A DNA stretch of 64,000 bases from Paenibacillus lupini. Lineage in GTDB: Bacteria; Bacillota; Bacilli; Paenibacillales; Paenibacillaceae. How positions within the stretch are numbered: the first letter of the stretch is position 1; each line of letters starts with the position of its first letter. The position numbers and the translations under genes are program-made. This document shows positions 54,458 to 62,259 of this stretch, in pieces. Below the pieces are notes generated by a model, which was not told where the DNA came from, searched no databases, and saw nothing but the letters and a program-made list of their open reading frames with translations. The stretch spans positions 1 to 64,000 of the forward strand of contig NZ_JAASRW010000013.1 in NCBI RefSeq assembly GCF_011761355.1. Direction: 5' to 3'.

Positions 54458-55108
54458 CTATGCAAAATCAACTTCATGCATCTGTGCTTCTGTTGAACGA
54501 GATGCCGCTTCCTTCGCTTCTACTTCCTGCGCCTCAGCTTCCTCCGCCGTCAGATCCTTCTGAGGAACCAGGATGGTAACAAGTACCGCTGAAGGATCCG
54601 TTACAATCGTCACACCGGCTGGAACCTGAACATCGCCTACCAGATAGCTGCCCCCCATCAGGAGTCCCGTTACATCTACAGGAATCGCATCCGGAATACT
54701 TCCAGGCAGACAGCTTACTTCCAGTTCATGCAGCAAAGCCTGAACGATACCGCCCTCACGCTCACCCTGCGAATCGCCTACGAGGTCAATGCGGACATGC
54801 GCCGTCACTTCTTCGTTCATATTGATTTGTTGGAAATCCACATGAAGCAGCTTATGTGACAGCTTCTCACGCTGCACCGCAGCAATCATAACCGATTGCT
54901 TGCCGGCATCTGGGATATCCAGATCAACGACTGCATTAGGATGGGAGCGCAGCAAGGCGAGCAGCTCCTTCTCAGGCAATGCAATTGATGTTGGAGAAGC
55001 AAGCTGCTTGCCGTATACAACACCTGGCACTTTACCGCTTGCCCTTAAGCTGCGGAGCTCGCTTTTCATATGCGTATTTCTTTGTTCTGCTGTCATCGGT
55101 ATGGACAT
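54458..55108 (-). CDS. rplY: 50S ribosomal protein L25/general stress protein Ctc
   Basis: 216 aa, the long (TL5/Ctc) form with an N-terminal 5S-rRNA-binding L25 domain (about 10-95: LRASGKVPGVVYGKQLASP, LLHVDFQQINMNEEV) and a C-terminal beta domain (IPVDVTGLLMGGSYLVGDVQ) with an Ala/Glu-rich tail. It binds 5S rRNA in the large subunit. In B. subtilis ctc is SigB controlled; no SigB promoter was identified. prs, usually directly upstream, is absent: the gene starts 58 bases after glmU. Confidence 0.95.
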   Translation of the reverse strand: MSIPMTAEQRNTHMKSELRSLRASGKVPGVVYGKQLASPTSIALPEKELLALLRSHPNAVVDLDIPDAGKQSVMIAAVQREKLSHKLLHVDFQQINMNEEVTAHVRIDLVGDSQGEREGGIVQALLHELEVSCLPGSIPDAIPVDVTGLLMGGSYLVGDVQVPAGVTIVTDPSAVLVTILVPQKDLTAEEAEAQEVEAKEAASRSTEAQMHEVDFA

Positions 55109-55166
55109 GTGATAGGAACCTCCTGAAAGTCAATTTCCATATCACTTTGCCCAACCTCTGGAAAAC

Positions 55167-56567
55167 CTATTCTTTCTTGCTTCTTTCTTTCTTCGCTTTC
55201 GCCCGTGCACGGATCTTATCCGCATAGCCTGATTTGTTCTCCTGACGCTGACGGGCAATCGCAAGATCGCCTGATGGAACGTCATGTGTAATCGTCGAAC
55301 CCGCTACGACATAAGCACCTTCGCCAAGCTTCACTGGTGCAATCAGGTTTACGTTGCTGCCGACAAATGCGTTGTCGCCAATTTCCGTAATTGCTTTATT
55401 AAAGCCATCATAATTGACTGTAATCGCGCCGCAGCCAATATTAACGTCTTTGCCGACAACTGCATCGCCAACATAGCTCAGATGTGATACTTTGCTGCCA
55501 TCACCAAGCGTTGCATTTTTCAGCTCAACAAAGTCACCGACCTTGCAACCCTCACCAAGCTTCGAGCCTGGACGCAGATTCGCATAAGGACCAACCGTGC
55601 TGTCTTTACCGACAACCGAATCAGCAACCGTCGAATATTTCACCGAAGCTCCGCTATGAATCTCGGAGTTCGTAATATCTGCTTGTGGTCCAATGACGCA
55701 ATCCTCACCAATAACCGTTGTACCGCGCAGAATCGTACCCGGATACACAATTGTATCAGCGCCGATACGCACACCCGCTTCAATATACGTATTAGCCGGG
55801 TCAATAATCGTAACACCTTCGATCAGGTGCTTACGGTTAATACGCTCACGCATGAAACGCTCAGCTTCCGCTAGCGCTACACGATCATTTACACCAATGG
55901 CTTCAGCCAGGTCCGGCGTGCAGTAAGCTTGAACCGAATCGCCCGCTTGACGGAAAATACCTACGACATCCGTCAGGTAGAATTCACCTTGCGCATTTTC
56001 ACTTTTCACTTCTGCCAGTGCAGCGAACAGCTTCTTATTATCAAAGCAATAAGTACCTGTATTAATTTCTTTCACGGCCGCTTCCGCAGGAGAGCAGTCC
56101 TTCTGCTCGACAATGCGTTCTACAGCACCGTCAGCACCGCGGATCACGCGGCCATACCCTGTAGGGTTATCGAAGGAAGCCGTCAGTACAGTAGCTGCTG
56201 CACCGCTTGACGTATGAAGAGCCAACATCGCTTCAATAGTCTCTGCTTGTACTAGAGGTGTGTCACCACAAATAACAATCGTAGTGCCTTCCTCGGTGCC
56301 TAGAAGTGCTTCCGCTTGGCGGACGGCATGCCCCGTTCCAAGCTGCTGCTCCTGCAGGACATACTCTGTGCGATCGCCAAGATAACCTTTTACCATCTCA
56401 GCCCCATGACCTACAATTACAACCGTACGCTCGCTCTTTGCTTCATTAACCGTATTCAGTACATGTTCTACCATCGGCTTACCGCTTACTTTATGCAGAA
56501 CTTTATATAGTTTCGATTTCATCCGCTTACCTTGACCGGCAGCCAGTACAATCGCCATCACTTTCAA
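55167..56567 (-). CDS. glmU: Bifunctional GlmU (GlcNAc-1-P uridyltransferase / GlcN-1-P acetyltransferase)
   Basis: 466 aa. N-terminal uridyltransferase LAAGQGKRMKSKLYKVLHKV, GHGAEMVK, ICGDTPLV; C-terminal left-handed beta helix of hexapeptide repeats (GVRIGADTIVYPGTILRG, AVVGKDVNIGCGAITVNYDG). It makes UDP-GlcNAc for peptidoglycan and teichoic acids. It starts with TTG (AGGAGG eight bases upstream). The 355-base leader after spoVG contains the spoVG terminator and two related hairpins (56644-56792). Confidence 0.97.
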   Translation of the reverse strand: MKVMAIVLAAGQGKRMKSKLYKVLHKVSGKPMVEHVLNTVNEAKSERTVVIVGHGAEMVKGYLGDRTEYVLQEQQLGTGHAVRQAEALLGTEEGTTIVICGDTPLVQAETIEAMLALHTSSGAAATVLTASFDNPTGYGRVIRGADGAVERIVEQKDCSPAEAAVKEINTGTYCFDNKKLFAALAEVKSENAQGEFYLTDVVGIFRQAGDSVQAYCTPDLAEAIGVNDRVALAEAERFMRERINRKHLIEGVTIIDPANTYIEAGVRIGADTIVYPGTILRGTTVIGEDCVIGPQADITNSEIHSGASVKYSTVADSVVGKDSTVGPYANLRPGSKLGEGCKVGDFVELKNATLGDGSKVSHLSYVGDAVVGKDVNIGCGAITVNYDGFNKAITEIGDNAFVGSNVNLIAPVKLGEGAYVVAGSTITHDVPSGDLAIARQRQENKSGYADKIRARAKAKKERSKKE

Positions 56568-56643
56568 CCGTAATTCCTCCTACACAACTTCTTTTGAATT
56601 AATAAGAAAATATATTTGCTCTATACAGAGCTTAAAATTCCTG

Positions 56644-56693
56644 GGAATGAAACGCGCCCCGTACCAAAGAAAAGCGAGTGCCGTTTCACCTTG
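56644..56693. repeat. glmU leader hairpin, copy 1
   Basis: GGAATGAAACGCGCC at one end and CCGTTTCACCTTG at the other give a TGAAACG/CGTTTCA stem with an unrelated loop. It is followed by an AGAATTCTAAG palindromic stretch. The second copy is about 100 bases away. Confidence 0.6.
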
Positions 56694-56744
56694 AATTCTA
56701 AGAATTAATAAGTCTTATCTTATAAAAGTTACTTAGAATTCTTC

Positions 56745-56792
56745 GGAATGAAACGCGCCAGCCGCCATAGTTGGCAGTTCCGTTTCACCTTG
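56745..56792. repeat. glmU leader hairpin, copy 2
   Basis: Same ends as copy 1 (GGAATGAAACGCGCC and CCGTTTCACCTTG) with a different loop containing a GCCA/TGGC inner stem. It is flanked by GAATTC sequences on the glmU-proximal side. Confidence 0.6.
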
Positions 56793-56812
56793 TTTAAGAC
56801 TATATCCCATTA

Positions 56813-56848
56813 TACGCAAAAAGAAAAGAGAGCCTCTCGGCCCTCTTT
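56813..56848 (-). terminator. Terminator after spoVG
   Basis: 10-bp stem AAAGAGGGCC/GGCTCTCTTT with a GAGA tetraloop (56825-56848); minus strand continues TCTTTTTG. Confidence 0.9.
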
Positions 56849-56922
56849 CCTGATTAGTCCCTATCCGAAAGTGGCATTTGCCACCCACGAATTGGGACAA
56901 TTCCGTAGCTTAATGGATAGGC

Positions 56923-57210
56923 TTAAGCTCCTTCTTCGATTGCGACTACTTCTTCCACTGCTGCACGCTCATATTCAGCGAGTACAGCAGCTTGGATTTT
57001 CTCCCGGGTTGTCGAAGAGATTGGGTGAGCGATATCCCGGAATTCTCCATCTGGCGTACGTTTGCTTGGCATAGCCACAAACATGCCATTGTTACCATCG
57101 ATGACGCGAATATCGTGAACAACGAATTCATTGTCAATCGTGATAGAAGCAATAGCTTTCATACGCCCTTCCGAATTTACGCGGCGGAGTCTGACATCAG
57201 TAATTTGCAC
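56923..57210 (-). CDS. spoVG: Regulatory protein SpoVG
   Basis: 95 aa. MQITDVRLRRVNSEGRMKAI, FVVHDIRVIDGNNGMFVAMPSKR and GEFRDIAHPISS are the highly conserved SpoVG core; the Ala/Glu-rich tail is variable. It is a small nucleic-acid-binding regulator affecting septation, cell wall and virulence genes in Firmicutes. GTG start with AAGGTGG upstream. The promoter is of SigH type (57250-57277). Confidence 0.96.
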   Translation of the reverse strand: MQITDVRLRRVNSEGRMKAIASITIDNEFVVHDIRVIDGNNGMFVAMPSKRTPDGEFRDIAHPISSTTREKIQAAVLAEYERAAVEEVVAIEEGA

Positions 57211-57249
57211 TTGTGTTCACCACCTTTGCCTATCTGAGACTTGGTGTAT

Positions 57250-57277
57250 ACTTCCACATTTTTGTGCAAAATCCTTT
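57250..57277 (-). promoter_or_regulatory. SigH-type promoter of spoVG
   Basis: Minus strand AAAGGATTT (57269-57277) and GTGGAAGT (57250-57257) fit the SigH pattern (AGGAWWW, then GAAT). The upstream sequence is extremely AT rich, as in the well-studied B. subtilis spoVG promoter. Confidence 0.7.
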
Positions 57278-57339
57278 TATTTTTTTGGAAAAAAATGCGA
57301 TATTTAAAAATATTTTTTAAGTTTAATTATTTTTCGTTT

Positions 57340-57738
57340 CTATTCGACAACAGTCGATGCAATGACTTCTATTTCGACAAGAACATCCTTCGGAAGCCTT
57401 GCTACTTCAACGGCCGAGCGCGCTGGCTTATGGTCGCCAAAGTACGAGGAATAGATGCCATTTACAATTGTAAATTGATTCATATCTTTCATAAATACAG
57501 TTGCTTTTACAACATTATTTAATGTTACACCTGCTTCTTCTAATACAGCCTGTAAATTACGGAATACTTGGTGCGTTTGCTCCTCAATTCCGCCCTCTAC
57601 CAATTGACCAGATGCATCCAGCGGAATTTGACCCGATGTAAATAAGAGATCTCCAAGCTTAATTGCCTGCGAATATGGCCCAATTGCGGCTGGCGCCTTA
57701 TCCGTCGAAATTACTTGCAGCTTACCTGTTGTCGTCAT
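57340..57738 (-). CDS. ridA: RidA family enamine/imine deaminase (YabJ)
   Basis: 132 aa, standard size. APAAIGPYSQAIKLGDLLFTSGQIPLD, split near residues 15-40, FRNLQAVLEEAGVTL, and PARSAVEVARLPKDVLVEIE with the conserved Arg. It deaminates reactive 2-aminoacrylate and protects PLP enzymes; in B. subtilis YabJ affects purine regulation. It lies 15 bases after purR and is presumably co-transcribed with it. Confidence 0.96.
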   Translation of the reverse strand: MTTTGKLQVISTDKAPAAIGPYSQAIKLGDLLFTSGQIPLDASGQLVEGGIEEQTHQVFRNLQAVLEEAGVTLNNVVKATVFMKDMNQFTIVNGIYSSYFGDHKPARSAVEVARLPKDVLVEIEVIASTVVE

Positions 57739-57753
57739 GAATTCCCAACCTTT

Positions 57754-58587
57754 CTACACCTGTGTATTAAAATAGTTGCCCGGTATCACCTTAGTTTGCT
57801 TTGTCTTGAGATCAACTGCCGTCAGGGTCGCCAGTGAGACGTAATCCTCGAGCAGACGTTCTTCATGTTCAACCTCACCTGACTCTACGAATACACCAAC
57901 GCCAGCAACGGTCGCTTTGAATTCATACAGTAAATCCATCATCCCTTGAATCGTTCCGCCGGCCTTCATGAAATCATCAATAATAAGGACACGGGACTGC
58001 TCCTTCAAGGCACGTCTAGCCAGTGACATCGTCTGGATACGCTTATTGGAGCCGGATACATAATTGATACTTACTGCCGAGCCTTCGGTCACTTTATTAT
58101 CTCTTCTTACAATAACAACTGGCAGGTTGAGGCAGGCAGCCGTCGCATAAGCAAGCGGAATCCCCTTCGTCTCAACTGTCATAATCACGTCAATATTTCG
58201 ATTAGCAAAAGCCGTCGCGAACATTCGTCCAATATCGGCCAGTAACTCCGGCTGTCCCAGCATATCGGTCATATACAAATAACCGCCCGGTAGTACCCTT
58301 TCAGGCTGCTCCAGTTGGCGGCAAATGTTCTCCATAATCGATAAAGCTGTAGAGGTGTGCATCTTAGGCGTATATTTAACCCCGCCTGCGGCACCAGCAA
58401 GTGTATTTAACTCACCAAAGCCTTCTTCCTCGAAGACCTCTTTTATAATGGCCAAATCTTCACTAATGGAAGACTTCGCAGACTGATAGCGATCAGCAAA
58501 TGCTGTTAACGAAATTAACGTGTGGGGACGACTCAGCAAATATTGCGTCATCTCTACCAGTCTTGCGCTTCGCTTCAATTTTTTCAA
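57754..58587 (-). CDS. purR: Purine operon repressor PurR
   Basis: 277 aa from TTG 58587 (GGGGGG seven bases upstream; ATG at 58593 is nearly on top of this site). N-terminal winged helix (RSARLVEMTQYLLSRPHTLI, DRYQSAKSSISEDL), then a PRTase-like domain with PRPP motif VLIIDDFMKAGGT. It represses purine synthesis and transport; PRPP relieves binding. The upstream region carries inverted CCG/CGG half-sites suggesting autoregulation. Followed by ridA, as in B. subtilis. Confidence 0.95.
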   Translation of the reverse strand: MKKLKRSARLVEMTQYLLSRPHTLISLTAFADRYQSAKSSISEDLAIIKEVFEEEGFGELNTLAGAAGGVKYTPKMHTSTALSIMENICRQLEQPERVLPGGYLYMTDMLGQPELLADIGRMFATAFANRNIDVIMTVETKGIPLAYATAACLNLPVVIVRRDNKVTEGSAVSINYVSGSNKRIQTMSLARRALKEQSRVLIIDDFMKAGGTIQGMMDLLYEFKATVAGVGVFVESGEVEHEERLLEDYVSLATLTAVDLKTKQTKVIPGNYFNTQV

Positions 58588-58603
58588 AGTCATTCCCCCC
58601 ACT

Positions 58604-58648
58604 AAATCCGAATAATATAAAGTCAATATAACATTTTTATACGGATTT
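58604..58648. promoter_or_regulatory. Possible PurR autoregulatory operator
   Basis: AAATCCG (58604-58610) and CGGATTT (58642-58648) are inverted half-sites 31 bases apart, covering the purR -10. Canonical PurBoxes are CCGAACWWT in the same inverted layout; here the left box reads CCGAATAAT and the right CCGTATAAA, so the match is partial. Confidence 0.4.
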
Positions 58649-58654
58649 AATCAA
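58626..58654 (-). promoter_or_regulatory. SigA promoter of purR
   Basis: Minus strand TTGATT (58649-58654), 17-base spacer, TTATAT (58626-58631). Confidence 0.5.
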
Positions 58655-58668
58655 GGAAAACGTCAGCA

Positions 58669-59523
58669 TTATGTCAGCATTCTTACCACGTATACTTCTT
58701 TACAAAAACCTCGAAGCCCATTATAGATACGTGGAAGCTTGGCTTCCTTCGAAACAAGACCAAAAACAGTTGGTCCACTGCCCGACATCAGGACGCCATC
58801 AGCACCTAGCTTTTGCATGCTTTCTTTCAGCTGCAGCACTTCCGGATATAAATCCAGGGTAACATTCTCAAGGACATTGCCTAGCCCGGCACAGATATCC
58901 GAGAATGAACCACGCTCAATGGCCGATACCATATCCTGTGTAGAAGGATGGCTCTTCAGCTCGTTCGCTCGCAGTTTGCCGTATACATCAGCGGTTGATA
59001 CGTTAATTGGAGGCTTGGCCAGTACGACCCAGCATTGCGGTGGATTGCTGATCTGCTCCAGCTTCTCTCCGCGGCCTCGTGCAATTGCCGTACCGCCTGT
59101 TACGCAGAAAGGTACATCGGAGCCAAGCTCCGCACCAAGGCGGCACAGCTCGTCTTCCGGGATGTTAAGCTGCCAGAGCCGGTTTAATCCGCGCAGTGCT
59201 GCTGCAGCGTCACTGCTGCCACCTGCTAGTCCAGCTGCTACCGGTATCTTTTTGTCCAAATGAATATAAACGCCCTTACGGACATCGTAGCGCTCTTTAA
59301 TGAGCCGCGCTGCCTGGAAGGCCAAGTTCTTCTCATCCAGCGGTATGTATCCAGCCTGGCTCGAAATAATAATCGTATCCCTCGGCAGTTCCTCAAGTTC
59401 CAGCCTGTCCGCAAGATCGACCATCGTCATGATCATCTCGACCTCATGGAAACCGTCTTCCCGCTTCCTCATGACGTCAAGCATCAGGTTAATTTTCGCC
59501 GGAGCCTTTTCGTATATTTTCAT
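58669..59523 (-). CDS. ispE: 4-diphosphocytidyl-2-C-methyl-D-erythritol kinase
   Basis: 284 aa GHMP kinase. KAPAKINLMLDVMRKREDGFH at the N-terminus, ATP loop PVAAGLAGGSSDAAAALRGLN, and MSGSGPTVFGL near the C-terminus. It phosphorylates CDP-ME in the MEP isoprenoid pathway, which supplies undecaprenyl phosphate for wall synthesis. Located between sspF and purR, as in B. subtilis. Confidence 0.97.
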   Translation of the reverse strand: MKIYEKAPAKINLMLDVMRKREDGFHEVEMIMTMVDLADRLELEELPRDTIIISSQAGYIPLDEKNLAFQAARLIKERYDVRKGVYIHLDKKIPVAAGLAGGSSDAAAALRGLNRLWQLNIPEDELCRLGAELGSDVPFCVTGGTAIARGRGEKLEQISNPPQCWVVLAKPPINVSTADVYGKLRANELKSHPSTQDMVSAIERGSFSDICAGLGNVLENVTLDLYPEVLQLKESMQKLGADGVLMSGSGPTVFGLVSKEAKLPRIYNGLRGFCKEVYVVRMLT

Positions 59524-59575
59524 GGCAAGCTCTCCCGTTCGTTGTTAGCTAAGCAACATTATAACAAACGGGCAC

Positions 59576-59628
59576 AAGAAAAGCTAAGAGGTCAGCGCTG
59601 GCTTTAAGCGCCCCGCTCTCTTAGCTTC
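59576..59628 (-). terminator. Terminator after sspF
   Basis: AAGCTAAGAG (59581-59590) pairs with CTCTTAGCTT (59618-59627), with AGCGC/GCGCT inside; minus strand continues TTCTTG. Confidence 0.8.
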
Positions 59629-59655
59629 TGTTTGCGATATAATCACGGCCTGCGG

Positions 59656-59838
59656 CTATTGTCCGTTAGACTTTGCAGCAGCCTGTTCGGCAAGCTGGAT
59701 TGCCCGCTTTACCATATTGCCGGCATCCTTTGTACTAATCCCGCCCCAGCCTTCTTGCTGCACAGTATCGATAAAACCGAGGTCTTTGGCCAGTTCATAT
59801 TTCAACTGCTCAGACATAACGCTTCTTCTACGGCCCAT
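59656..59838 (-). CDS. sspF: Alpha/beta-type small acid-soluble spore protein SspF
   Basis: 60 aa from ATG 59838, with AGGAGGTG eight bases upstream; a longer frame to 59859 has no site. The protein reads MGRRRSVMSEQLKYELAKDL, then GWGGISTKDAGNMVKRAI and a Gln/Ala-rich end. SspF belongs to the DNA-binding SASP group expressed in the forespore; its promoter (59883-59913) has the expected SigG/SigF consensus. Own terminator. Confidence 0.96.
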   Translation of the reverse strand: MGRRRSVMSEQLKYELAKDLGFIDTVQQEGWGGISTKDAGNMVKRAIQLAEQAAAKSNGQ

Positions 59839-59882
59839 ATCGTACGCACCTCCTGTCATAAGAAATGAAAGTGATTGCGTCT

Positions 59883-59913
59883 TATTATGCGCTTCGAACG
59901 CTGTCGCTTATGC
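59883..59913 (-). promoter_or_regulatory. SigG/SigF-type promoter of sspF
   Basis: Minus strand -35 GCATA (59909-59913), 19 bases, -10 CATAATA (59883-59889), matching GHATR...CATNNTA. The start codon is 45 bases downstream. Confidence 0.75.
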
Positions 59914-59932
59914 AGAAACAGGGGTAGATAGA

Positions 59933-59960
59933 AAAAGAACGCGAATCCAGGGATTCGCGT
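59933..59960 (-). terminator. Terminator after veg
   Basis: ACGCGAATCC (59939-59948) and GGATTCGCGT (59951-59960), perfect 10 bp with two-base loop; minus strand continues TCTTTTTC. Confidence 0.9.
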
Positions 59961-59985
59961 CTAAACTCGTAATTGAGATGTGCAT

Positions 59986-60261
59986 CTATTGTTGAATATG
60001 GGTAATTCGGACTTGACCTTCATCATTGCATACGGTCACTTCCACCGACTCTGTCAGTATATCCGCATAACTGTAGGAAACGCGCTTAAACGATTGAGAT
60101 TCCTGATCCAGTTTGACAATGAACACAGAAGGGTAGATTTCTTCTAACGTGCCGGTACGTTCGATGGTCTTTCGACGGCCACCGTTAGCTCGAAGACGGA
60201 TTTTGGAACCTACGTGAGCTTCCAAATTGCGTTTAATTTCCAATAGCGCATTTTTTGCCAT
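59986..60261 (-). CDS. veg: Veg protein
   Basis: 91 aa: NALLEIKRNLEAHVGSKIRLRANGGRRKTIERTG (split), then EEIYPSVFIVKLDQ and YSYADILTESVEV, all conserved in Veg. In B. subtilis Veg stimulates biofilm matrix genes by antagonising SinR; it is expressed very strongly in growth. Two consensus SigA promoters lie in tandem upstream, exactly as for B. subtilis Pveg. GAGGTGG is nine bases from ATG. Confidence 0.95.
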   Translation of the reverse strand: MAKNALLEIKRNLEAHVGSKIRLRANGGRRKTIERTGTLEEIYPSVFIVKLDQESQSFKRVSYSYADILTESVEVTVCNDEGQVRITHIQQ

Positions 60262-60288
60262 TGTCCACTACCACCTCTTTCCTTGTCC

Positions 60289-60317
60289 ATTATAACCAGA
60301 AAGAGGCAGTTTGTCAA
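60289..60317 (-). promoter_or_regulatory. veg promoter P2 (proximal)
   Basis: Minus strand TTGACA (60312-60317), 17-base spacer, TATAAT (60289-60294): perfect SigA consensus. The transcript would begin about 20 bases before the veg start codon, so this promoter gives a very short leader. Confidence 0.9.
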
Positions 60318-60329
60318 ATGAGGCAAAAT

Positions 60330-60359
60330 ATTATATCAGCCATGTTATTAAATTGTCAA
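60330..60359 (-). promoter_or_regulatory. veg promoter P1 (distal)
   Basis: Minus strand TTGACA (60354-60359), 18-base spacer, TATAAT (60330-60335). The tandem arrangement with P2 reproduces the Pveg region of B. subtilis. Confidence 0.85.
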
Positions 60360-60416
60360 CGGTGTTTTCGCCCATTTTTTTGAATTTGATGCATAATCGG
60401 AGAAAACATGTACATA

Positions 60417-61310
60417 TTAAGACGTTATCTTCATACTTGCCGTTGATGTTGTCACTTTTTTAGGCTTCGGCAAGCCCATCCGATGCCGTCCCATCGTCTC
60501 AATCCCACCCACTCCATCAATGCCGCTGATCGTGCCATGGATCACATCTGAGAGGTTTATCGATTCGCGAACTGACGTGTAGCTCGCTTTAATCGCAATA
60601 TAAACCGGATCCAAGGCATGGATCAATATTCTACCCGGCGAGCTCGCAAAGTTAGAGCCAGCCTGAAGCAGTGCTTCAAAATGCGATTGACAAGCGCCAG
60701 CCACGACAACAAGCCCATCCATATTCTTCTCATATTGGCGGGCGACGCGTACCGCATTAACGAAGCTTTGTGAGTTTTTATAGCCGCTTAGGCTGTACAG
60801 ATCTTCGCCTTCCCGGTTTTTCAAAACACCGTCATGACCAGTAATAACCACGATATCCGGCTTTACCTGCGGCAGCAAGCGATACAACAGCTGTGCCATT
60901 TGGGATTCATGAGCATGCACGCCATGTGCCGGCACTTTCATCGTCTGGTACAGCTGCATACTCTTCCGTAAGTAGTTGCCGTCCCCATCCAAATGAAGCA
61001 CCTTGCCCGGCAATTCAAAATAAGACTGGTTTTGCTGCTGCGAAGCAGCACGATCTTGACTGGATAAAACCGTCAGATGCGCTTTTTCCTGCCGCATACG
61101 TTTGAGAGAGTCGTTTACTTTAATCTGCACTTGCTGCCGCGCACTTGTCGATTCAGGGTCACGAACAACCGACAAGTCGGGAATTGGCGCATCCGCAAGC
61201 AATCGGTAGTCCGTGCCTTTAATTAATGCTTGATCGGATCGCATATCTTCAACTCGGAACAGCACGTCACCGCCATACGATTTGCGGACGACCAGGTCCC
61301 CTTGCTTCAT
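60417..61310 (-). CDS. yabG: Sporulation-specific protease YabG
   Basis: 297 aa. Begins MKQGDLVVRKSYGGDVLFRV; central PDIVVITGHDGVL and VVVAGACQSHFEALLQAGS carry the conserved His and Cys proposed as catalytic; ends with GIDGVGGIETMGRHRMGLPKP. YabG is a SigK-controlled cysteine peptidase that trims spore coat proteins. It is the first gene of the block before a 950-base non-coding gap and is followed by veg after 155 bases. Confidence 0.95.
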   Translation of the reverse strand: MKQGDLVVRKSYGGDVLFRVEDMRSDQALIKGTDYRLLADAPIPDLSVVRDPESTSARQQVQIKVNDSLKRMRQEKAHLTVLSSQDRAASQQQNQSYFELPGKVLHLDGDGNYLRKSMQLYQTMKVPAHGVHAHESQMAQLLYRLLPQVKPDIVVITGHDGVLKNREGEDLYSLSGYKNSQSFVNAVRVARQYEKNMDGLVVVAGACQSHFEALLQAGSNFASSPGRILIHALDPVYIAIKASYTSVRESINLSDVIHGTISGIDGVGGIETMGRHRMGLPKPKKVTTSTASMKITS

Positions 61311-61416
61311 GGGTAAATCACCTCTTCGTCTATCGTATGGGTGGAGGGGGCGGAATGTGCGGAGAAAATTGGGTTTGGTTTTTAAAAACGGGGCTTCGGC
61401 TGCCGCACTGAGGGAC

Positions 61417-61524
61417 GGGGTATCTCCCTACGGCCGCTGTTGCCTGTACATTGCTTGAACAATGCCACATGGGTGGCAATGTACAGGCAAAGGCAGACGC
61501 TCCGCTCCTTAAGGGAGATACCCC
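61417..61524 (+). ncRNA. Nested three-stem element, copy C
   Basis: Outer stem GGGGTATCTCCCT with AGGGAGATACCCC (13 bp), 5' loop ACGGCCGCTG, perfect 15-bp inner stem (61440-61454 with 61476-61490), TTGAACAAT plus apical CCAC/GTGG hairpin, 3' loop AGGCAGACGCTCCGCTCCTTA. Same architecture as copies A and B with different stem sequences. It is on plus, antisense to the direction of the flanking genes. Confidence 0.75.
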
Positions 61525-62191
61525 TTACCCCTTCTCTTGCGGGTAGCCTACGCGTCCCAATTGTCTCCCACATTCCTTGTGGGAGACAGGGGAATGCCGT
61601 GCTGCTTCGCTTAGCGCGGCGTCGATTGAGGCGGGCGTTGCATGTGCCCGCCATTGTGCTGCGCGTGGGCTGCACATGCGCACAAATTAGTTCATGCGCC
61701 ATTTAACACGGCGCAGAGGTTAATGAGCACCACTCAGTGGCGCTCAGGATGATCTAAGAGCGGCAAGCCGCGACTGTGAATAAAACGCGGATATGCTGCA
61801 TCAGTGCCCTTTTAGACTCCTAGGCAATCTGCAGCAGTATCATTAGCACTTAATCGATTGCATTGCGCCCCCAGTCGTCCCTCCCGCTGTCGCATCAAAT
61901 CACCTTCTTATTTGTTCTCAGCCCCTCTTCTTGCCCAGACGGGCGCGCCACCACGCCTAGACTATTGTGCTCCCCTAAGATGGCAACAGGAGAGAATTCC
62001 GTACTACAGTGGCGGTTTGGTAGGGCGATGGTCGTTAGCAGGTGATTAAGTCGCTTTTTCCGTGCTACAGCGGTGGCTGAGTGGTGCGGTGGGTGTTCGC
62101 AGGCATTAAGTAGGTTTATGCGCATGATGGGGCGTTTGCGGAGGTATGATTATGATGGCGGGCGTAAAGCGGCGGCTGCGAGCGGCCAAAT

Positions 62192-62227
62192 AAAAAGCCG
62201 GCGGCGATATGGCTCGCCGCCGGCTTT
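62192..62227 (-). terminator. Terminator after rsmA
   Basis: AAAGCCGGCGGCGA (62194-62207) pairs perfectly with TCGCCGCCGGCTTT (62214-62227); minus strand continues TTATTTGG. Confidence 0.9.
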
Positions 62228-62259
62228 ACATGGCTCAGCCTAACGTGAGGCCGAGTATA

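Larger units (their letters stand above)
61311..62259. other. Non-coding interval of about 950 bp with many palindromes
   Basis: Between rsmA and yabG. Contains nested element copy C (61417-61524), a perfect 11-bp hairpin TGTCTCCCACA/TGTGGGAGACA (61562-61588), a GCATGTGC/GCACATGC stem (61640-61679), and the rsmA terminator (62192-62227). Open frames here have no plausible start, composition or family. The middle part (61700-62160) shows nothing else I can name. Confidence 0.7.

Noticed and set aside
61382..62125. Several 60-106-codon frames in the rsmA-yabG gap
   Set aside because: Compositions are erratic, none has a convincing start signal, and they overlap strong palindromes including element C.
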